From positions 237,501,551 through 237,565,550 of the forward strand of contig CM054058.1 of the NCBI GenBank assembly GCA_028641055.1: DNA of 64,000 bases, in the 5' to 3' direction. Each line of letters opens with the position of its first letter. The first letter of the stretch is position 1. Position numbers and translations under genes: made by a program. The notes under the pieces were generated by a model, which ran no database searches, had not been told where the DNA came from, and saw only the letters and a list, made by a program, of their open reading frames with translations. Of this stretch, positions 19,677-31,292 are shown one piece after another. The DNA is from Alopecurus myosuroides (taxonomy: Eukaryota; Streptophyta; Magnoliopsida; Poales; Poaceae).

Positions 19677-19979
19677 CCGAGGGGATTTTCGAATTTGATG
19701 AGGTATGCAATGATGTCATTGCGCACTTGTTTGTTCTGGCTCCTCCCGATGGGACGTGACAGAGCGGAGCAGAGCGTGGTGGCCCACCTTGTCAGCCTTT
19801 GACCGGAAACGAGAGGTCATTTCCGGTTTTCCCGCCAGCCACGCGCCGTAAATGCGCACGATCTGCTGTAAAGATCGTGGCAGTGGTAACTGTGTGGCGC
19901 CGCCTCGTTTCCTCTCCACGCGTGGCAGCCGCGATGGGTGCCACGTCACCAGATCTACAGCTGAGATCGATTTGGCTCG

Positions 19980-19987
19980 CATATAAG
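19980..19987 (+). promoter_or_regulatory. TATA box of the Tat antisense gene
   Basis: CGCATATAAGTACTTG on the plus strand, about 100 bp before the ATG at 20086, preceded by a GC-rich stretch with CCACGCG and CCACGTCA, which resemble G-box type elements. Confidence 0.55.
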
Positions 19988-20085
19988 TACTTGCCCTTTG
20001 GTGGAAAGTAAATCTTCTTGGCCATTTGCTCTCCTTCTTCCACCTCGCGCACTCTTCCTTTCTCTGCAAGCACCCACGAGCTCCC

Positions 20086-23081
20086 ATGGCTGGAGGGAAG
20101 AAACGTGGTGCTACCGCGTCATCATCGAAAGCTGCTGAAGATGTCCCCGCGCCACCCGTCGTGAGGACGGGCGACTGGCACTCTGCCAGCACCACCAACA
20201 AGAGCATCAAGGAGATGCAGAGGGAGGGCTTCTGCCCCCCGAAGGCGACAAGCGCGTTCGCCTGAGCAAGAAAGAGGAGGTGCCAAATCCCCGCGCGAAC
20301 GAGGGCGTCATTTTCGCGGATCACGTCTCGCGCGGCCTCTCTCTCCCTCTCCATCCTTTCCTCCTTGGATTGTTGTATGTCTACGGCATACAGCTCCATG
20401 ATCTGCCTCCAAATGCGATTCAGCACATCTCGTGCTTTATCGTACTTATCGAGTGCTTCTTAGGCATTCTCCCGCACTGGAGCCTCTAGAAGGCCCTGTT
20501 CAAAGTGCGGGTCTTCCATGAAAAGTCGCGGCTAGGCGACCAGCTGGGAGAGCCACTCCGCACTAGCGGCTTCGGGATCCAGGCGAAGACGGACAACTCC
20601 TATCTAGAGATGCACTTCGTCGACTCTGTACATGGATGGCGGAGGAAGTGGTTCTACGTCGCCGACAACAGCGCGGGTGGAGCCCACGAATTCCACCCGT
20701 TCGCTGTTTTGAAGCGAAGGAAGTCCTGGGCGCACAGGCTCACTGTTGAGGAGAGTCGGATCGTCTCCCCGCTACTCGCGAAGGTGGCAAACCTTCGCGA
20801 TCGGACGATGGGAGTCGCGCTGAACGGCCTGCATATGGCGCGCGTCTTTCTTCGGCGTAGGATTCAGCCTCTCCAAGAGAGGCCATCGACTATGTGGGAG
20901 TACCAGGGCGTTGAAGACCCTAGCTGCGCCTTCCAAGATGTTCTCTCTAATGCCGAATTCGAGAAGAAAATTGCGGCTATCACCAAGCTGAAGGTGGGCG
21001 AACCTTTCGCCACCTATTCTCTTGAGTCATTCGAGGCTTCGAAGCCTCCTCCATCCGAGGTAAGTTTTCGTCTTGTTTCTTCTTTATTCTTTTTGTCACT
21101 CGAGAATCTGTCGACTGAGTTTTCTCTTCTTTTCTTCTTCTTTTGTAGAGTTTGAAGATAGCAATGTGCTACCCGCCAGTCTCGGCTGAGGATGCCTCGG
21201 ACCTCCTAGCGAGCAATGTTGAGGCTTCTCTCGACACCAGTGTTGCTGAGGCCGACTCGAGCTCCGAGCATGGCTCTTCAGACGACGTGGAAGAGTCGGG
21301 TAGCGACCTCCATCACCGCAAGCGCCACAGGAAGGGGGACGATGAAGCTACTTCCAAAGACAGTTCTTTGGGTGGCGGATCTGGCAAGGCGACAGAGGCA
21401 CTCCTGGTGATGCCTCTGAATGTGCTTCCTCCTCTAGCCCCCAAGTCGAAGGTCACTACCGCCTGGAATGTGGATATCCTGGATGACGACGACGAGAACG
21501 AGTAAGTTTGTTGTTCTTTAGTCGAGAATCTTTCCCCCTTTATTTGTATCTTTGTTTGATAATTCCAATTCTTCCGTAACAGCCTCCAAGCCATCAGCCC
21601 TGGCCAATACGCTTCTTCCGTTCCCTCTGTGAAGAGGAAAAAGGCAGTCGCGAGCGAAATTCTAGCTGCGGAGGCCATCCAGAAGTCCCCAAGTCCCGCA
21701 CAAGCAGCCGCAGCTCCATATTACGTCTTGCCTGGCTTCGCAGGAGGAGCCTCGGCGAGCAAAGATATTTTGGGTAGCTCGGCGGACCCTCTGTCCATCG
21801 CCCAAGGCCAGGTGATTTTCTTGGCGTTCTCCGTATTTTCTGCTTTGCTTGATTATGATTTCTATCGGGTGCATGTCAGTGCTCCCGACGGGAGTAGCCC
21901 CCGAGGCCATGGGTAGCCGCTTGCGGTTGGCCACGGACTCAAGTCTAGGTTTTTTCCTTTCTTGCTTTCTTGATTTTATCGGGTGCATGGCAGTGCTCCC
22001 GATGGGAGTAGCCCCCGAGGCTATACTCAACTGTGTACAGTCGTGAATAGGCTCAAGAGATTTTTTCCCCTAACTCGAATTTTGTCTTGTGCTTTTGTAG
22101 TCTCTTCTTGACTCCCTTGCTGCCATTGGTCATCCAGTGCTCTCGGTTAAGGCAGATTGCGCTTCCCTTCGGGTGGATCGTGATCGACTCGTCCAGGATG
22201 GCCAATCTCTTCAAGGTAGGTTAACCCACTCCTTTTGTTATTTCTGTTGATCGTGAAAATTGCTTATGCTGTATCTGTTGCTTTGTAGCCCAAGTTACCC
22301 GCTTGAAGACCGAGAAAGCTGAAGCTGTCGCTCGGGTGAAAACCCTTGAGGCTGAGCTAGAGTCCTCCCGAAAGGATCTGGATTCCACTCGCAAGCATTC
22401 AGCCGACTCCGAGGGTAAGCTTGTCGAGGATCAAGAGGCGCTGAAGCAGCTGGAGGAGGCAGGTGCCAAACATGACAGTGATCTTGTTGGCATCATCCGC
22501 CCCTTGGCGCAGAAGTTCGCGGGTAAGTCATTCTTTGACTATCTCTCCGCTGCAATGTACTTTAATTTGATCTTTCGGGAACTGATGATATCCCCCTCTT
22601 TTTTGTAGATGTCCTTGAGGTTGCATTGGAGCTGCCCGGGAGCTAGCGAGTAGATACCGTGACGGATTCCTGCGCCCATCTCCAGGAGCATGCGGGTGGG
22701 ATCTGCTCCCTCGTTGGTGAAGCCACCCGAGTGTTGACGCAGTTCCACGAGTGCCTTCTGGTGGATGATGTGGTTCCGCCTACGCTGGGCGGCCTTCTGA
22801 AAGTTTTCCTGGAGGATGAAAATCTCCTCCAGACTTATTCAGTCGCTCAGTATGAATGCGGGGCTAGGATTGCCATCCAGTTTGCGTTGGCGCACGGAGT
22901 CGCAGACCTGGAGAAGGCGTACTCGAGCCTTCCCTACGACGCCGTCACGGGCAGAAAGGTAGCGCTCCGTCCTTTTGGCGCTCAGACTGAAGCCCTTGCC
23001 AAGAAGCTTTCTGAAGTGCTTGCTCGCGCTGGTCGCAAGGGGCAGCCTGGTGCGAGTGGGAGTACTTCTGCGGCTCCGTAG
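20086..23081 (+). pseudogene. antisense spliced gene of the Tat element
   Basis: A plus-strand gene, opposite to gag-pol. Predicted exons: 20086-21059, 21149-21501, 21583-21811, 22101-22215, 22289-22522, 22609-23081, each bounded by GT...AG with good acceptors (CTTCTTTTGTAG, TTTTTTGTAG). Exon 1 encodes a globular region, exon 2 an acidic Ser-rich linker, exon 5 a clear coiled coil (KAEAVARVKTLEAELESSRK), and the last exon an alpha-helical C-terminus ending at the TAG at 23079-23081. Such antisense ORFs are known in grass Tat elements (putative gypsy type transposon proteins) but their role is unknown. This copy has a one-base frameshift in the C-run near 20236, a TAG at 20487-20489, and in-frame problems at the start of exon 6. 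Confidence 0.65.
21865..22022 (+). repeat. intronic CTCCCGAYGGGAG repeats
   Basis: TCGGGTGCATG.CAGTGCTCCC then GAYGGGAGTAGCCCCCGAGG occurs twice in intron 3 (about 21866 and 21980). A third partial copy (TTCCCGATGGGAGTAGCCCCC) lies at 23206, after the gene. The core CTCCCGATGGGAG is an inverted repeat. The end of the 3' LTR is followed by AGTAGCCCCCCCGAG, a related string. Confidence 0.65.
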
Positions 23082-23290
23082 GATAGTTTATTTTTTACTT
23101 TGTTCGTCGATGTAATGAACCTTGTGATGTATTCCCGTATTTTGCTTTAATCGAAGTGTTCCTTGATATCTTGAATGTCTGATTGTTGTGATTAATTGTT
23201 ACGAGTTCCCGATGGGAGTAGCCCCCGAGCACCTGTTAAATAGGTGGTGTATTTCTCGTGTGGGGTCTTGTGTTGTTTCTGAACTTGCTC

Positions 23291-24115
23291 TATTTCTTTC
23301 CAGGTAGTGGGTTTTAGCGCAGAGTCTTCGAGTGGATCTGTTGCGCGAGTTGATCTCCTTGTTGCTGCTGCTGCTAGTACCTTTGCCTCGCTCCGCGATC
23401 GCGTTGCAGATGTCGAGCGCAAGCTGAAAGCGCTGCGGGGCGTGGCCGATGTCGCCAAGTCAAAGGAGAGACTTGCGGCTGAGCGTGAAAATTTTGTGAT
23501 GGAGGAGCTGGCGGCCGTTGCGAAGGATATGCTGTGTAAGCCCGCAAGACCCCGAGTGTTTGACTGCTTGCTTCCTTCTTTTGTTTTAACGTGTTTGCTA
23601 AATTTTTGTAGTTGTTGAACCCGACGGTCCTTGCGAGAATCACTGGGTGGATAACCACATTTCTTATGAGGCGGGTAGCTCCAAACCACATGCAGCCAAT
23701 TTTTGGTCAATCCGCAGTTGAGGATTTGTCTTGGCCACTTTGAAGTATCGAGCAAGCCAGGCGAAGGTTCTTCTGGAGTCATGTCGCGAAGCTCTTTCTG
23801 CTGTGCATCGGACGTTTTATCCATTGGGTACCGTTCCAGAAGGATGGAGCGGTTTGATAAGGGTTTTAGTCGAGTAGGAGAGGTTCAGGAGTGCGTTCGC
23901 CAGCAGCTTTTCTGTGCAGCGCAGGTAGCACTCGCCTTTGTTCGGGTGTGGCATCTCAGATCAACTTTAACTCGGTGGCGCGACTTCCTGATTCTCCGAT
24001 TGACTTTTCTCCTCACTACGCGGTCGTCCAGCCCGCAGCGGAGCGGATTATTCAACTGACTTCGGAGGAGATAGACCAAGTGCTGGCGGAAAGGACTGCT
24101 CACCGTCAGGTGTAA
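23291..24115 (+). pseudogene. second antisense segment of the Tat element
   Basis: Downstream of the main antisense gene, exon-like blocks follow: about 23307-23534, bounded by TTTCTTTCCAG and GTAAGC, encodes another helical coiled coil (ADVERKLKAL...). After TTTTTGTAG at 23611 another block starts, with stops in its body, and a final short block ends with TAA near 24113-24115. It may be extra 3' exons of the same gene or a partial duplicate. Confidence 0.45.
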
Positions 24116-24410
24116 TCGTAGGATGTAGAGATCCTGTATTCTTATATAGCTCACTCGAGGTTTTGTAAGGTGTTTTATAAGGTGTGAACCTTGTTGTACC
24201 TTGTGTTTGAAAATTTTCATCTAACGCTTATTTAGGCGTATCCCCCGTGCGTTAGGGGTGTATACCTGTTTTTTTAGCATGTAAAATGAAAAAACGTGAA
24301 TAGCTATGGTTGAAGAACCATGCGTTTTTATTGATATGGCTGATAAGCCATGTATTTCCTAGAGCTACAAGATGGCTAGTATAGCCTTATTTTTAGCGAA
24401 TAGAACAATC

Positions 24411-25508
24411 CTAAGGATAAAAATTGCAGAGGTGCACAACGTTCCATGGATTGGAGTAAATGCCACCGGTCTCTGGGTTCTTCAGTCGATACGCGCCGCC
24501 TGGGATAACTTCGTGTATTATGAAAGGTCCTTCCCATGGTGGCTCGAGCTTGTGTCCTTTCTTTTGCTTGAGCCGCAGCACCAGGTCTCCTACCACGAAA
24601 GATCTGTGGCGTATATGCCGACTGTGGTAATTGCGCAGTGATTGCTGGTATACCGCCGATCTCGCGAGTGTGATGTCGCGGATTTCGTCGAGTGCGTCTA
24701 CGTCTTCTGCGAGTGCCCTGTTCGAGGTTTCTTCGCTGTACGCGATGACTCGGGGAGCGCCGAATATGACGTCTTTGGGTAGGACGGCCTCGTCTCCGTA
24801 GACCATGAAGAATAGCGTGTAGTTTATTGACCGATTTGGCTTGTGCGAAGGCTCCACAGTATTGATGGTAACTCCTCGGCCCAGTGCCCTGCTGCTGGGT
24901 TCAGGCGATCGAGTAACCGCTTTTTTAGGCCAGCTGAGACTAATCCGTTGGATCGCTCGACTTGACCGTTAGTTTGCGGGTGAGTCATCGAGGCAAAGCT
25001 GAGGGTGATTCCCTTTTTTCTCACAGAATTCCTGTGTTTCCTTTGATGTGAAGTTGATGCCGTTGTCAGTAATGATGTTGTGCGGTATGCCAAATCGGCA
25101 CTCAATGAAGTCGAGGAATTTCACGGCACACTGGGCGCTGGCGGAGGTGACTGGCATAGCCTCGATCCACTTCGTGAATTTGTCAACTGCTACGAGCAGG
25201 TGCATATATCCTCCGGGTGTCGACTTGCGTAGCGGCCCTACCATGTCTAGCCCCCATTGTGCAAAGGGCCAGACGATTGGGATCATGTGTAGTTCCGTGG
25301 CAGGGGCGTGTGGCTTGGGCGCGAATCTTTGGCAAGCATTGCATTTGTCGACTAGGTCCTTTGCATCTCTGGCCGCCGTGAGCCAGTAGAATCCTGCCCG
25401 GAAAGCTTTGCCCACGATTGCCTTCCAGCTGGTGTGGTGTCCGTAATCTCCTTGGTGTATGTCTTGCAGCAGCTCCTTGCCATCCTCGGGTGCTATGCAT
25501 CTCTGCAA
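24411..25508 (-). pseudogene. Tat element integrase
   Basis: The minus strand encodes the zinc-binding N-terminal region (CNACQRF), the catalytic core with GLDMVGPL (first Asp), ITDNGINFTS (second Asp) and QTNGQVERSNG (Glu), then a C-terminal domain ending PWNVVHLCNFYP near 24411. The frame is broken near 25020 and near 24850. No chromodomain, as expected outside the chromovirus branch. Confidence 0.82.
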
Positions 25509-25861
25509 TATTCCTGATATACTCTGTTTATATAACTATCCGTTGAGCACCCGAAAGGTTTTGCTGCGTCGTACTATTTGTCGGGCTTCGCAAACGTCTC
25601 TGGGAGCTGTTTGTTGGACAAGTAGTCGAGGTATTTCTGCGTCCAGACTGGATCGACTAGAAAAACTTGTCTTGAAATGTTGTGGCTGAGCTCGATAACA
25701 GCGATTTGCGGGCTAACGTCCGTCTCCAATGCTGCGGGTGCTCCCGCTGGCTTTTTGACCTTGACTGAACGCTTGATCATCCGCTCGAAGTATATTTCAG
25801 GTGGTATAGGCGTGTTGGTAGACCCTATGTTTGCCGGTTTATCTGCTTCCTCGTTGCTGGA

Positions 25862-26200
25862 TCATGCAATGTGCTTTAGTTCGCACCCTTTGAAACTTCC
25901 TTCGAGCAGATTATACATATCTCGATAGGCGACCATGTTATCTGCAATAGCGTCACACTCTTTCATCGTCTGCTGTACAATGAGGTTTGAATCTCCATAG
26001 ATCATCAGTCGAGTGGCTCCGCATGCGATCACCATTTTCATGCCGTGAAGGAGGGCCTCGTATTCTGCGTCGTTGTTGGATGCCGGGTCGTCGGGTGGGA
26101 AATCCAATCGCAGGACGTACTGCAGTTTGTCTCCTCTGGGGGATATGAGGACAACCCCGGCTCCAGCTCCTTCGTTTCTCTTCGAGCCGTCGAAGTACAT
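25862..26200 (-). pseudogene. Tat element second RNase H-like domain
   Basis: MYFDGSKRNEGAGAGVVLIS, then NNDAEYEALLHGM and YGDSNLIVQQ: the RVT_3-type RNase H motifs (D, E, D). The second RNase H after the retroviral-type one is a Tat-lineage feature. The next stretch (25574-25780) is the linker to integrase with a frame break. Confidence 0.8.
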
Positions 26201-26440
26201 TATCCAGTTGCTCGTGTATTCTGGTGGTCCTGGTGTTTGCAGTTATGTCCATTCGCTCAGGAATTCCACGAGTACTTGTGATTTCACCTATTTGCGCCCT
26301 GCATATATGATGTCCCAGGCGCCGAGCTCGATACTCCACTTTGCAATTCTTCCGGATGCCATGGGATTGTTCATGATAGTACCGAGTGATGCGTCGTTTA
26401 GCACCGTGACGGTATATTCTTGGAAGTAGTGCTTGAGTTT

Positions 26441-27580
26441 TCAAGCTGTGAGTACCACGCCATACGCGAGTTTCTGGTAATGAGGGCATCGCTGTTTGCA
26501 TGGTGAAAGCACCTCGCTGATGCAATATATTGATCTTTGGACGCCATACGCCTTGCCATCCTCCGGCCGCTCGACCACGATCGCTGTGCAGATGACTTGA
26601 TTTGTTGCGGCTAGGTATAAGTACAGTGGCTCCCGTTCTTGTGGCGTTGCCAGAATACGCCTACTCTGCAGTGCTCGCTTGTGGTCTGCGAATGCTTTTT
26701 GTGCTTCGGGTGTCCACTCGAACTTATCCGTTTTCTTCAGTAGCTTGTAAAAGGGAAATTCTTGCTCGCCCAGCCTAGCAATGAATCTTCTCAGGGCGGC
26801 TAGTCGTCCTGCGAGCTGCTGCACACCGCGGAGATTGGTTGGCTCCTTCATTGTTAGGATCGCTTGAATTTTCTCCGGGTTGGCTTCGATCCCTCGAGCA
26901 GACACCAAATACCCGAGAAGTTGTCCTGCAGGGACGCCAAAGACGCACTTGTTCGGGTTGAGCTTGATCCTGTATGCGTTCAGGGCGTCGAATGTTTCTC
27001 TGATGTCGTCGAGTAGCGTTTCCTCCACCCGAGTCTTGATGACGATGTCGTCAACGTACACTTATACATTCTTGCCAATGAGTTTGACGAGGCATTTTTG
27101 CATGCATCGCTGATATGTTGCGCCTGCGTTCTTTAGCCCGAAGGGCATTGTCGTGTAGCAGTAGACACCGTGAGGTGTAATAAACACTGTCTTCTCCTCG
27201 TCCTCCTTTTTCATCCTGATCTGATTATAGCCCGATTAGGCGTCTAAGAAGGAGAGGCACTGTCAGTTTGCTGTGGAGTCCACCATCTGGTCCATTCGTG
27301 ATAAGGGGAAGTTATCCTTGGAGCAGTGCTTGTTCAACGACGTGTAGTCGATGCACACGCGAAGGATGTCAGTATTTTTCTTCGGGACCAGCACAGGATT
27401 TGCTAGCCAGATGGATATTTTTATCTCGCGGATGAACTTCGCAGCGAGTAATCTGCTCATTTCTTCTCCAAGTGCTTTTTGCTTTGGATCTGAATACCGT
27501 CGGGTTGTCTGCTTGATAGGCTTGGCGTCTTTGTAAACTTCAAGTGAGTGCTCGGCGAACTCCCTGGGTATCCCTGGCAT
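26441..27580 (-). pseudogene. Tat element reverse transcriptase and RNase H
   Basis: 27580-27263 encodes RT fingers (NPVLVPKKN, CIDYTSLNKHC, NFPLSRMDQMVD). 27061-26441 encodes the catalytic YVDDIVIKT and thumb (PNKCVFGVPAGQLLGYLVS), then the first RNase H (EWTPEAQKAF, LYLYLAATNQVI). There is a stop directly before YVDD (27065) and another break at 27240-27262. The enzyme copies element RNA to DNA; this copy is dead. Confidence 0.85.
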
Positions 27581-27856
27581 ATCCGAGGGCTGCCAGGCAA
27601 AAATTTCCCAGTACTCACGGAGGAGTTCTACGAGCGCGCCTTCCTATGCTGGCGAGAGGGTGGTGGACACCATCGCCGTCTTCGTAGGCTCCGTCGGGTG
27701 CACTTGATGTTTTCGGGTGTCGCTGTTTGCGCTGAACTCGAGCTCTGGGGCGTTCTTTTTGGTGAGAGGCATCACGGAGTGATCCGTGGTTTTTTCTATC
27801 TCTTCCAGCTCTTCCTGCATTCCGAAGGATTTGGCGATCTCGTTGAACTCGATGTC

Positions 27857-28300
27857 TCACTTATTGGATTTTTGGAAATCGCCGTCGATGGTGATGGTGC
27901 CATGCTCCCCAGGTAGCTTGAGCTTCAGGTAGGCGCAGTGTGGTACTGCCATGAATCTGGCGAACGCTGTTCGACCAAGAATAGCGTGGTACTGTGAGGG
28001 CCAGTTGACTACTTCAAAGTCGAGGAATTCTCGTCTATAATTGATGTGGTTACCGAGCACCAGCTCCAAGTTGATTGTTTCGAATGGGCGGACTGCCTTC
28101 CCTGGTACTATCCCGTGAAAAGATGTTTCTGATTCCGCGAGTCCGTCCAGGTTCCTGTTCATCCTGCGGAGTGTGTCCGCGTAGATGATATTGATCCCGC
28201 TGCCTCCGTCCATGAACACTCGGGAAAGTTCGTAGTTGCCTATCTGCGCCTGGATGACGAGTGCGGCGTGTCCTGGTCGATAGACTCGGGGGTATGGTCC
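27857..28300 (-). pseudogene. Tat element aspartic protease
   Basis: FMDGGSGINIIYADTLRRM is the plant gypsy variant of the retropepsin active site (DGGS instead of DTGA), followed by a protease-like core with ILGRTAFARF. The end at 27857 is an in-frame stop before the RT connection. Frame continuity with gag is lost near 28500. Confidence 0.8.
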
Positions 28301-28505
28301 TCCTTGGAGAAAGTTATCGGCTGATCGGCCATCTTCAGATACTCGGGTTTGGATGGTGGGGTTTGGACAGCCATGAATACTTGTCGAGTGTTTGTTTTTT
28401 GGGACTTGCGGGACGGGCAGACTTTCTGTATCATTCCTAGGAGTCTTGCTGGGTTCGGGTACCCATTGCCTCCCTGGTTCGCGGCGGGCGGTGCTGATAG
28501 CGCGG

Positions 28506-30700
28506 CTAACACCGTTTTTTGGTTTCCTGGTGGAGGTAGGCTGGCGGCGGGTGGAATCCTTGGGTTCCCCCTCCCGGGAGCTGCGGGTAGGCCTGATTGA
28601 CTGCCGCTCTGTTTTTCTTCGACAAGGCCTCGTGTATGTCGAGGAACTTGCGGCAATCCTTGAGAAGATGTGTTGCCTTGGTTTTGCCAGTGTGCTTATC
28701 TGTAAATAGATGTAGCGTGCAGTAACCATCGAGGTCCTCCTCGGGGGTTTTATCCTCGGGCTTTGGCTTCCATTCGCGATTTCCATTGTCGCGATTTCTT
28801 GTGAATTCTGCTGCCACCGGTTCCTCCCGATCGTCGTGATCGTAGTGCTTTCTCCTCTTGTTTCGACCATGGCGGTCGTCTTCAGGTGCTGGTGAAGATG
28901 TTTTCTCATTGCACACCGAGTCTTCGCCGTTGGCCCATCTGTCGGCTATAGCCATCAGTTCACCAATGGTTCGCTGAGCTCCTTTGGCAAAAGCTTCGAC
29001 TGCAACTTCTTCCGATATATTTCCCGCCGTATTCCTAAGTGTTGTCCATCGCTGGATGTATTCGCGAGTAGACTCGCCACTTTTCTGCTTGCAGGCTCGC
29101 AGCTCCTCGATGGTCGCGGGCCTCTTGTATGTCGCCTGGAAGTTCTTGCGGATATCGAAGGTTAGATCGTCCCATGATCCGTAGCACGCCTTTGGTCTTC
29201 CTTCGAGCCAGCTGCGCGCAGCGCCTATAAGATGCAGGTTAAGGTACTGCATGGCTGTAGTCTTGTTTCCATGTTGGCATTTTACTGCCGTGAGGTAATC
29301 CGACAGCCAGGATTTGGGCTCCAGCGAACCGTCGTATTTTGGCACTTCTGTGGTAAGCTTAAACCTTTTGGGCATTGGTGCCTCGCGGATGTCACGAGTG
29401 AAGCATAGTGCACCGCAGGCCTCTTCGTCAGAGGAGGTGGATGGGGAGCATGCGCGATTTGTGGCTGCTCGGGCCTTGTCGACTTTGTTTTGTGCGATGT
29501 CTGATCGCGCGTTGTATCCAGGCTGGTCGCGATCGACCTCCTTCCGCGACTCCCTGCCGCGATGTCGCGAGCTGCTGCTGTGGTGCCGCGGGCTGCGATC
29601 TCGATCCCTCGGGCTGCCATCGCTGCTACTCGGGCTGTCGCCGCGTCGTCGAGCTTCTTTTCCTCGGGCTCGCCGAGGTGACTTCTCTCTTCTAGGCGAC
29701 GTACTCCCGCGTCCGTGGTGTGTTCCTCTATCTTTCCAAGGGGTTTTCTCGTCTTCCTTCTCAGTTGTGTTCCTGCGGTTTTAAGCTGCCAGTCTTGCGG
29801 CCGCCATGCCCAACCCCTTCTCGACTTGTCTGTATTGCCCCGCGCGGGGGTCGTTCTCCCCTGGCTGGTTCGCCTGCAGGTAAGTGGCTGCGGCTAGAAC
29901 CGCGGCGGCGGGAGTTGTCGGGTGCACATTGCCGTCATCGTCGACGCGCATGAAAGAGGTTTCAAGTGTCTTGCTGATCCCTCTTAGAGATTTTCCATCC
30001 ATCGCTGCGGTCTTCGAGACGTGTCTTTTCCTTCCGGGATGGTTCCCTACAGAATAGGTCTTGGAGAGTGTCGCACGACGCTGACTTGATTCATCTGCTA
30101 GTTTTTTGTGCTCGGCCAGATCCTTGCGAGCTTCTTTGATCAATGTTGCCCCTTTCACTAGATGGTAGTGGTATGCGATTAGATCCTCCTGAGGGGATCC
30201 TTCTTCAATCGGTTTGGCTGAGTGTACGGCCGCTTTCGCCTTGAGCCAGACTGCTCGCGATACTTTGATGTGCTCGCGTTCCTTCGCGCTTTCTTCCGTC
30301 TCTTCGGGTGGGTCAGTTGACCCTGTCATGCAGACCTGAGCCAGATATGGCCCGTGAGTCCTAGGCGTAGATTGGAGAGCTTTCCCAACCCGAGAGGGTT
30401 CTTCTGCAGTGATGGTGTGGAAGTTGCGAGTGTCGAGGCGGATGGATTCACCGCTTTTTGCTAGGTCGTGACTCGCGTAGTTGGGTAGCGAGTCGATAGC
30501 TTTAGGCTTCGAGACCGACTCAGAGTCTGATCCTTCGAGATCGGTTTTATCGGGGAAGTGCAGGATCCCCGCTTTGTTGGCGTAGAATTGGAAGCTCCCG
30601 AACGTCAAGGTGACGCTTTTCTCCAGATCGCTGAACGCCGGGCGCGATTCCGGCGAGTGGGGCGCGATGATGAATGACCCGATTTGGATCGGATCGGTTG
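28506..30700 (-). pseudogene. Tat element gag
   Basis: The N-terminal part (about 30700-29781) is a long hydrophilic region. After one in-frame stop at 29781-29783, an Arg/Ser-rich RDRSPRHHSSSS linker leads to the gag core: PKYDGSLEPKSWLSDYLTAV, ARSWLEGR, then a TREYIQRWTTLRN segment (retrotrans_gag type). A CxxH...C knuckle-like stretch lies near 28730-28640. The frame through the 5' LTR (open to 30875) is not coding. Confidence 0.75.
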
Positions 30701-30777
30701 GAGTTGAAGTACCGGGGCTCCAGCTGAATTTTGGCGATGATGAGACCGAAGATGCCGTTGATCCAGCGCCCGCTGTT

Positions 30778-30793
30778 CCCCTAGACGGCGCCA
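30778..30793 (-). promoter_or_regulatory. primer binding site of Tat element
   Basis: Minus-strand TGGCGCCGTCTAGGGG two bases inside the 5' LTR. The first nine bases fit the tRNA-Asp-type primer site used by many grass gypsy elements; the rest is degenerate. Confidence 0.65.
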
Positions 30794-30795
30794 AT

Positions 30796-31287
30796 TGTCG
30801 AATATGCATCTCAACAAGTCCCTCGGATGAACCGATAGGGTTTCGAGTAGGAGAACGAGTAAGCGCTGGTGACAATAGTTGGCTAACAGGGGTTAAGATT
30901 TACCCAGGTTCGGGGCCCTCGTAGAGGTAAAACCCTTACTCCTGCTTCTGTCGATCTGTATTAATCGTGATAGATCGGTTACAGTGGGGGTGCTCAAGTC
31001 GAGAGTAGATCTCAATCTCAAGGCTTAGGTGGTGCGGTATTGCTTGGTCCCCCTCCCGGTGGTTCTCCTGGCCTTATATAGGCGGCCAGGTCTCAAACCG
31101 TCCCCGGGGGGGTTACAAACCCTAACCTAAAGTTGGTTACAAGTTTCCTTTCTTAACCCGCAAGGCTTTGCGTGTGGGCCTTGAATGGGCCTTCTAGAAC
31201 TGGTCACGGTATCTCCCTTGGAGCTTGGGTCTTGGGCCTTAGACCGGGTAGGCTCACCCGATAGGTCCAGGATCCATCCCTTCGTCA
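30796..31287 (-). mobile_element. 5' LTR of Tat element
   Basis: 492 bp, almost the same as 18265-18759. A minus-strand TATATAAGG lies near 31075-31083. The CATTC target copy follows at 31288-31292. Confidence 0.88.
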
Positions 31288-31292
31288 CATTC

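Larger units (their letters stand above)
18265..31287 (-). mobile_element. Ty3/gypsy element, Tat lineage, nested in Copia integrase
   Basis: 13,023 bp, element orientation minus. LTRs at 30796-31287 (5') and 18265-18759 (3'), TG...CA ends, perfect target duplication CATTC at 18260-18264 and 31288-31292. Order from the right: LTR, PBS, gag, protease, RT, RNase H, a second RNase H-type domain, integrase, then a long region with a spliced antisense gene on the plus strand, then LTR. The dual RNase H and antisense gene mark the Tat lineage. Coding regions carry several stops and shifts. Confidence 0.9.

Noticed and set aside
19480..19680. CRISPR-like array (regular 62-bp repeats)
   Set aside because: Repeats are contiguous, without variable spacers, and lie in a plant retrotransposon.
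29781..30875. Gag frame beginning inside the 5' LTR of the Tat element
   Set aside because: Reads through LTR and primer binding site. Coding is likely only from about 30700 downward.
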